From assembly GCA_903897985.1 (NCBI GenBank), contig CAIUDS010000700.1, positions 1-9,126 on the forward strand: a stretch of 9,126 nt of DNA. Reading direction: 5' to 3'. The stretch comes from an uncultured delta proteobacterium (GTDB taxonomy: Bacteria; RBG-13-61-14; DRUE01). Below, one piece after another: positions 6,027 to 9,126 of this stretch. Position numbers and translations under genes: made by a program. A model generated the notes under the pieces. That model was not told where the DNA came from and searched no databases. It was given only the letters and a program-made list of their open reading frames with translations. The number at the start of each line of letters is the position of its first letter. Position 1 is the stretch's first letter.

Positions 6027-6962
6027 ATGGAATACCAACCTGCGTTCACAAAAGTTCCGCTCCCGGACCTCGCCGGAGAAGCCCAATACCGGTTGAGTTT
6101 TTTCCGGCCGCTCGAGCCCTTGCTCAAATCCATTCAAGCCATCGGCCAGACCACGCCCATCCTCTGCCGCCAAACCAAAAACGGCCTCGAACTCTTTTCC
6201 GGATTCCAACGGCGCGACGCCCTGCGCAAGCTGCGGAAAAAAACTGCGCTGGCCCTGGTATTTGACGCGAAAGAAATGAGCGAGGCCCGGGCGTTCCGGA
6301 TCGCGTTTTTCGAGAATGCATGCACCCGGGGCCTGAACCCGGCCGAGCAGGCAAAAGCCGCGCAAAGATTAAAGGAGCTGGGGGTCGGCGATCTTGAAAT
6401 CGCCCGCTCCTTTTTCTCGGAAGCCGGGCTCGGGGTGGGGGTCAACACGATCGGGCTGCTCCGGAATTTATTTGAGCTGGACCGCGAATGGAAACAATAT
6501 CTCACCGAGAAAGACCTGAGTCTTAAACATCTCGCCTGGTTCTTGCGGCTGCCCCGGGAAGACCAGGCGACGCTGAAATTTTTGCTCAAACTCCGGCCCA
6601 CCGCCAGCCAACTCCGGCAGGTTCTGGAGATGATTGAAGAGGTCCAGAAGCGGGATCAGATCCAGCTCGAACGCATTCTCAAAGCAATTGCCGCGCCGAA
6701 ACTCGAACCCGTGCTGGCGAAATTGCGGGAGCTTAGATACCCGCAGTTTGTCAAACTATCTTCCCGGCACCGCAAGCTCCTGCGCGAACTGAAGATACCG
6801 GCCGAGGCCAAACTGGAGCCGGCGGATTTTTTCGAGGGCCCGGAATACCGGCTGCAAATTTCCCTCGACCGCGGGAAGGATGCGTTGAAAATATTCGAGC
6901 AACTTTTGCAAGCGGCCGCGGGTCCGGACTGGCAAAAATTGTTTGAACTCGATGAAGATTAA
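6027..6962 (+). CDS. ParB/Spo0J-like protein (ParB N-terminal CTPase-type domain), partner of the SPL-like enzyme
   Basis: The 311-residue protein begins with a ParB-type N-terminal domain: YRLSFFRPLEPLLKSIQAIG then QTTPI (like the ParB GLxxPI strand), GFQRR at 59-63 (like the GERR/GxxRR motif) and FENACTRGLNPAEQA at 95-109 (like ENLQRxxLNPxEEA). These two motifs form the CTP-binding site in chromosomal ParB. A helix-turn-helix-like segment follows (about 121-151, DLEIARSFF...NTIGLLRNLFEL). The C-terminal half (about 160-311) is helical, Leu/Lys/Glu-rich and unlike the ParB dimerisation domain. No ParA is adjacent, so a plasmid or chromosome partition role is unlikely. The end of the gene overlaps the start of the SPL-like radical-SAM gene by 11 bp, implying coupled expression. 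It may load on, or mark, DNA for that enzyme; this is inference. The start ATG has only a weak upstream GGAA. Confidence 0.8.
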   Translation: MEYQPAFTKVPLPDLAGEAQYRLSFFRPLEPLLKSIQAIGQTTPILCRQTKNGLELFSGFQRRDALRKLRKKTALALVFDAKEMSEARAFRIAFFENACTRGLNPAEQAKAAQRLKELGVGDLEIARSFFSEAGLGVGVNTIGLLRNLFELDREWKQYLTEKDLSLKHLAWFLRLPREDQATLKFLLKLRPTASQLRQVLEMIEEVQKRDQIQLERILKAIAAPKLEPVLAKLRELRYPQFVKLSSRHRKLLRELKIPAEAKLEPADFFEGPEYRLQISLDRGKDALKIFEQLLQAAAGPDWQKLFELDED

Positions 6963-7980
6963 AAGGATCTTTCTCGAGCATAAATCCGGGAAACAACCGG
7001 CGGCCCTTGATTTGATCTCCCGGTTTGCGCCAAAGGAAATTCTGGAAGTCGCCGAGGTCCGGGAGGCCAATACTTTTCTCGAACAGTTTGCCGACCCCAT
7101 TGCCGAGGGCAAGCAAAGCCTGTTCCTGACCGGTTTCAAGGGCAGATTTTTCGAGCCCTGCCCCTGCACAACGGGTTATGTCAACTGCGGATACCGGATC
7201 CTCAGCCCGGTCACCGGATGCCCGCTCGATTGCTCATACTGCATCCTCCAGGGTTATCTCAATGCCCTGCCCATCTCGGTTTACCTCAATATCGAAGACA
7301 TGTTCGCGGAAATTGAAAAATGGGAAAAGGCGCATCCCAAGGCCAGAATCAGATTGGGGACCGGAGAACTGGCGGACAGTCTGGCGCTCGAGCCGGAACT
7401 GGGCTATGCCAAAAAGCTCCTGGAATTTTTCCAGGAGCGTAAAAATTTCGTGTTTGAACTTAAAACCAAAGCCGATCGCATCGAGCCGATCCTGGAACTC
7501 AAGCCGAGCGAAAACATTGTGATCTCCTGGTCGGTCAATCCGGACGAAGCCGTTAGGAACGAAGAGAAAGGTTCCGCCGGGATTGAGGCGCGCTTACAGG
7601 CGGCAAAAATATTGACAGAAAAAGGCTGGCACGCCGGCTTCCATTTTGATCCCATCCTGCCCGAATATGGCCTGGAGTCTTATCTATGCCTGGTGGATCG
7701 AATCTTTAAGCAGATTAAGGCTGACAAAGTCAGCTGGATCAGCCTGGGCACTCTCCGTTTTCCTCCCAGCCTAAAGCCCGTGATCAAGGACCGGCATCCG
7801 CAATCCCGAATTCTTTGCGGCGAAATGTTCCCGGGTCAGGATGGCAAACTCCGCTATTTGCGCCCGATCCGCGCCAGATTTTATCTGGACTTGATTCACC
7901 GCATCCGCGACCACAGCCCAAAAACCTGGACCTATCTCTGCATGGAACCCACGAGACTCTGGAAAAGTTGTTTCGCATGA
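6952..7980 (+). CDS. Radical SAM protein of the spore photoproduct lyase superfamily (Cys141-less variant)
   Basis: The 342-residue protein matches the length and order of B. subtilis SPL. GCPLDCSYCILQGYL carries the radical-SAM CxxxCxxC motif (Cys90, Cys94, Cys97), which binds a [4Fe-4S] cluster and S-adenosylmethionine. LGTGELADSL (136-139 GTGE) aligns with the SPL segment holding the H-donor Cys141 (SCTSD), so that Cys is missing. ELKTKADRIEPIL aligns with SPL VTKFHHVDHLL and its Lys, SWSVNPD with SINAD, and LGTLRFPPSLKPVIKDRHP with the SPL LIQHRFTKPAKRVIEKNYP region. Extra cysteines occur at 70, 72 and 79, with Cys330 in YLCMEP near the C-terminus. The superfamily acts on DNA pyrimidine dimers, but this variant's reaction is not established. 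I chose ATG 6952 over TTG 6943; it overlaps the ParB-like gene by 11 bp with no Shine-Dalgarno, so translation is probably coupled. Confidence 0.85.
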   Translation: MKIKRIFLEHKSGKQPAALDLISRFAPKEILEVAEVREANTFLEQFADPIAEGKQSLFLTGFKGRFFEPCPCTTGYVNCGYRILSPVTGCPLDCSYCILQGYLNALPISVYLNIEDMFAEIEKWEKAHPKARIRLGTGELADSLALEPELGYAKKLLEFFQERKNFVFELKTKADRIEPILELKPSENIVISWSVNPDEAVRNEEKGSAGIEARLQAAKILTEKGWHAGFHFDPILPEYGLESYLCLVDRIFKQIKADKVSWISLGTLRFPPSLKPVIKDRHPQSRILCGEMFPGQDGKLRYLRPIRARFYLDLIHRIRDHSPKTWTYLCMEPTRLWKSCFA

Positions 7981-8006
7981 TTACATAGAAGGTCCTATTC
8001 CCAGCC

Positions 8007-8035
8007 TTGACCAACCGATACGAATATGCTTTCCT
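8007..8035 (+). promoter_or_regulatory. Candidate promoter of the 8060 gene (TTGACC-N17-TTTCCT with upstream TGC)
   Basis: TTGACC (8007-8012, five of six to the -35 consensus) is 17 bp from TTTCCT (8030-8035), which is preceded by TGC as in extended -10 promoters. The -10 hexamer itself is weak (three of six). It would place the transcript start shortly before the strong ribosome-binding site. The call is tentative. Confidence 0.3.
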
Positions 8036-8047
8036 AAAAAGCGTAAA

Positions 8048-8053
8048 AGGAGG
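8048..8053 (+). promoter_or_regulatory. Near-perfect Shine-Dalgarno (AAAAGGAGGTG) of the 8060 gene
   Basis: AGGAGG within AAAAGGAGGTG lies 6 nt before the ATG at 8060 and matches the anti-Shine-Dalgarno almost fully. It fixes the start. The ParB-like, SPL-like and dinB genes in this window have much weaker sites, so it stands out. Confidence 0.8.
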
Positions 8054-8059
8054 TGCAAA

Positions 8060-8668
8060 ATGATCGGGTTCAACATAAAATATGATGAGCTGCTTGAGGC
8101 AAGCAAGGCTCACCCGCCAGATGAGGCTTATCAATTGGTCTTGAGTAACAAGGCCGCCTGGAACAATTTGGATAATATTGTTGCCTTTGTAAGGAGATGG
8201 GATTCCAGAGTGCCAATAAGGAATAATGAAAATAGTTTGAAAAACTCCCTATTGCAGGTAAAAGACGAATTTGGTGCTCTTGAGAAAATTGGCATCGAAA
8301 ATTTGGAGTTTAACCAGCAAAATGTCAGTAACATAAAATCTATTTTTAAGATGCTCCATGATACAACTTTGCAAGGCACCAAAAGGCAAGTTACCCTGGG
8401 GAGCATCGGGGCCTCGAAATTGATGCATGGCGTTAATCCAAATCTGTTTATGATGTGGGATAATGGCATATGTGATCATTATGGTTGCTACCCCAATGAA
8501 ACCGGTTATATTCATTTTATGTGGCTAATGCAGCAGGAAATCAGGGAAGTGTTAAAGGAACACCCCAAGGAAGAAATGAGGAAGGAAACCGGGGTATCTT
8601 TGCCAAAATTGCTGGATGCCTATAATTGGTCGAAGCATAGCACTTCTAAGTCTCTAAAAAATAAATAG
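8060..8668 (+). CDS. Uncharacterised AT-rich gene product with SKxxH..NPxLFxMWDN motif
   Basis: The 202-residue soluble protein has no signal peptide or membrane helix and I cannot assign it to a named family. Its best-marked region is TLGSIGASKLMHGVNPNLF and MMWDNGICDHYG (about 112-142). A motif of this shape (SKxLHxxxPxLFxxWD) recurs in several uncharacterised protein families, some in phage-defence or accessory neighbourhoods. A second block, LPKLLDAYNWSKHS (181-194), usually accompanies such motifs near the end. The N-terminal half is helical with VAFVRRWDSR. Base composition differs from the neighbours: 23 of 60 bases in line 8161-8220 are G/C against 37 of 60 in line 6181-6240. With its own promoter candidate and very strong Shine-Dalgarno, this indicates recent acquisition. 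It is separated from the SPL-like gene by 79 bp and is probably not part of that operon. Confidence 0.75.
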   Translation: MIGFNIKYDELLEASKAHPPDEAYQLVLSNKAAWNNLDNIVAFVRRWDSRVPIRNNENSLKNSLLQVKDEFGALEKIGIENLEFNQQNVSNIKSIFKMLHDTTLQGTKRQVTLGSIGASKLMHGVNPNLFMMWDNGICDHYGCYPNETGYIHFMWLMQQEIREVLKEHPKEEMRKETGVSLPKLLDAYNWSKHSTSKSLKNK

Positions 8669-8694
8669 ACCTGCTTATCCCGGAAATTTACCCT

Positions 8695-8762
8695 GAGGAG
8701 GGATTCTTGTGACCGAAAGATCTACTGGGATTAAGGTTATTTTTGACCAAGCCGCTTTTTAA
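8695..8762 (+). other. Strong ribosome-binding site with 17-codon ORF; probable gene remnant
   Basis: GAGGAGGG (8695-8702) lies 7 nt before a GTG at 8709, which opens MTERSTGIKVIFDQAAF and stops at TAA 8760-8762. The site is as good as that of the 8060 gene just upstream and lies 26 nt after its stop. This looks like the start of a former second gene in that cassette, cut off where the minus-strand antitoxin-like region begins (it overlaps the end of the 8737-8883 ORF). A genuine small peptide is possible but less likely. Confidence 0.3.
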
Positions 8763-8883
8763 GTTCCTGCAGGGAAATGGTTTTTTCCGAGCGGCGTTTG
8801 GCGATCATTTTCCAGAAGGCGGGGCTGTTTTGGAGGATGACCTCTTCCCGATCCTGACCCTCGGCTTTAATCGGCACTGGCAT
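8737..8883 (-). CDS. Small antitoxin-like protein (48 aa)
   Basis: The ATG at 8883 opens a 48-codon ORF reading MPVPIKAEGQDREEV, then ILQNSPAFWKMIAKRRSEK and TISLQELKKRLG, ending at TAA 8739-8737. The C-terminal pattern (SPAFWxxIxxRR, short gap, TISLxELKKRLG) is typical of the ends of small antitoxins of the Phd/YefM-like or related groups, here with a very short N-terminal part. No toxin gene is visible downstream, where the plus-strand remnant begins. There is no good Shine-Dalgarno; the nearest purine-rich AAGGA is about 18 nt from the ATG, so the gene may be translated from the preceding ORF or be decayed. It overlaps the tail of the 9035 ORF in another frame. The similarity is judged by eye only. 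Confidence 0.45.
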   Translation of the reverse strand: MPVPIKAEGQDREEVILQNSPAFWKMIAKRRSEKTISLQELKKRLGQK

Positions 8884-9035
8884 AAAGAATCAGAAAACCG
8901 TTCCTTTCTTAGCTCGCGCACGGCCCGGTCCACATCTTGGAGGTCTTTGCGGTCTTTCCACATCCCAAAGGCCGGGTGTTCCTTGACCGAGCGTTTTAGT
9001 CCCTTAGTGGTCCTTCGGTTCTGGATTTTCTTCAT
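8805..9035 (-). CDS. Antitoxin-like small protein with HPAFGMWKDR motif; 3' end possibly frameshifted
   Basis: The 76-codon ORF from ATG 9035 has two unlike parts. Residues 1-47 (basic MKKIQNRRTTKGLKRS, then VKEHPAFGMWKDRKDLQDVD and RAVRELRKERF) resemble antitoxins that end in a (D/H)PAFGMWxDRxDMxDVxxxVRxLRxxRF block, commonly next to PIN-type toxins. Such proteins normally stop near this RF. The remaining 29 residues (SDSLCQCRLKPRVRIG...) look like out-of-frame reading and run over the beginning of the 48-residue ORF. In one alternative frame a TGA falls 2 nt after the RF codons, so a small indel could have removed the stop. The start codon forms a TGATG overlap with an upstream frame, suggesting an operon that continues off the window edge. 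The start has only a weak GGGGAAA upstream. Confidence 0.45.
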   Translation of the reverse strand: MKKIQNRRTTKGLKRSVKEHPAFGMWKDRKDLQDVDRAVRELRKERFSDSLCQCRLKPRVRIGKRSSSKTAPPSGK

Positions 9036-9126
9036 CAGAATTCCATTTCCCCATCTGCTACCTGCCGATTTGCGAGGGGATGGAATTCAAGGCCAGATCT
9101 TCCAGAACCACTTTTTTGAGCGCATC
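9035..9126 (-). other. Possible 3' end of an upstream minus-strand gene, partial
   Basis: Two frames are open from the window edge. One gives DALKKVVLEDLALNSIPSQ then IGR and stops at TAG 9060-9058. The other ends in FHPLANRQVADGEMEF and stops at TGA 9037-9035, overlapping the ATG of the next ORF as TGATG. The first reads like a normal helical protein and the second has the better coupling, so a frameshift between them (near the GGCAGG at about 9061-9066) is possible. Nothing more can be said without the sequence beyond the edge. Confidence 0.25.

Noticed and set aside
6943..6951. TTG at 6943 as start of the SPL-like protein
   Set aside because: The ATG three codons later is a better start codon; neither has a Shine-Dalgarno, and three residues change nothing functional.
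6027..6962. ParB-like gene as plasmid or chromosome partition gene
   Set aside because: No parA, no parS-like repeats seen nearby, and the C-terminal half does not look like a ParB dimerisation domain; pairing is with a radical-SAM gene.
6952..7980. Naming the radical-SAM gene splB (spore photoproduct lyase)
   Set aside because: The Cys141-bearing CTSD segment is replaced by GTGE, and there is no evidence of sporulation in the window.
1..9126. CRISPR arrays, tRNA or rRNA genes, insertion sequences
   Set aside because: Reading both strands showed no regularly spaced direct repeats, no tRNA cloverleaf or rRNA-like segment, and no transposase motifs or terminal inverted repeats.

Overview
The window is a GC-rich bacterial chromosome segment of densely packed genes with 1-nt gaps, TGATG stop/start overlaps and an 11-bp gene overlap. 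A signal-peptide-bearing protein resembling outer-membrane lipoprotein sorting factors and a DUF4124 protein point to a Gram-negative, diderm bacterium. The transmembrane chemoreceptor-like protein is of a kind common in motile or gliding environmental bacteria such as Desulfobacterota, Myxococcota and related lineages. No rRNA or other taxonomic marker is present, so the lineage is not resolved.

Layout. (1) Positions 1-671, plus strand: the C-terminal part of an M28-type metallopeptidase with membrane segments, cut by the window edge. (2) Positions 673-2516, minus strand: dinB (translesion DNA polymerase IV), followed through a TGATG overlap by a DUF4124 membrane protein, whose stop lies 1 nt from the peptidase stop. 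(3) Positions 2517-2621: a divergent control region holding a perfect 17-bp palindrome and candidate promoters on both strands. (4) Positions 2589-6012, plus strand: a large multi-pass HAMP/MCP signal transducer followed after 1 nt by a LolA-like (TP_0789-type) protein. (5) Positions 6027-7980, plus strand: a ParB/Spo0J-like protein overlapping a radical-SAM protein of the spore photoproduct lyase (SPL) superfamily. (6) Positions 8060-8668: an isolated, visibly AT-richer gene of unknown function with a near-perfect Shine-Dalgarno. (7) Positions 8669-9126: remnants and small minus-strand ORFs resembling toxin-antitoxin antitoxins.

The most interesting unit is the ParB-like/SPL-like pair. The ParB protein retains the GxxRR and ENxxR motifs of ParB CTPase domains. 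The SPL-like enzyme keeps the CxxxCxxC cluster motif but has a GTGE sequence where the B. subtilis SPL H-donor Cys141 (CTSD) would align. This suggests a radical-SAM enzyme working on DNA or another substrate with a CTP-switch partner, chemically distinct from spore photoproduct repair. With dinB about 4.4 kb away there is a loose DNA-damage theme, but the two are on opposite strands and no shared regulation can be shown. The right end, beyond 7980, looks like accessory DNA: base composition changes, a strong orphan ribosome-binding site leads into a 17-codon ORF, and antitoxin-like ORFs overlap out of frame.
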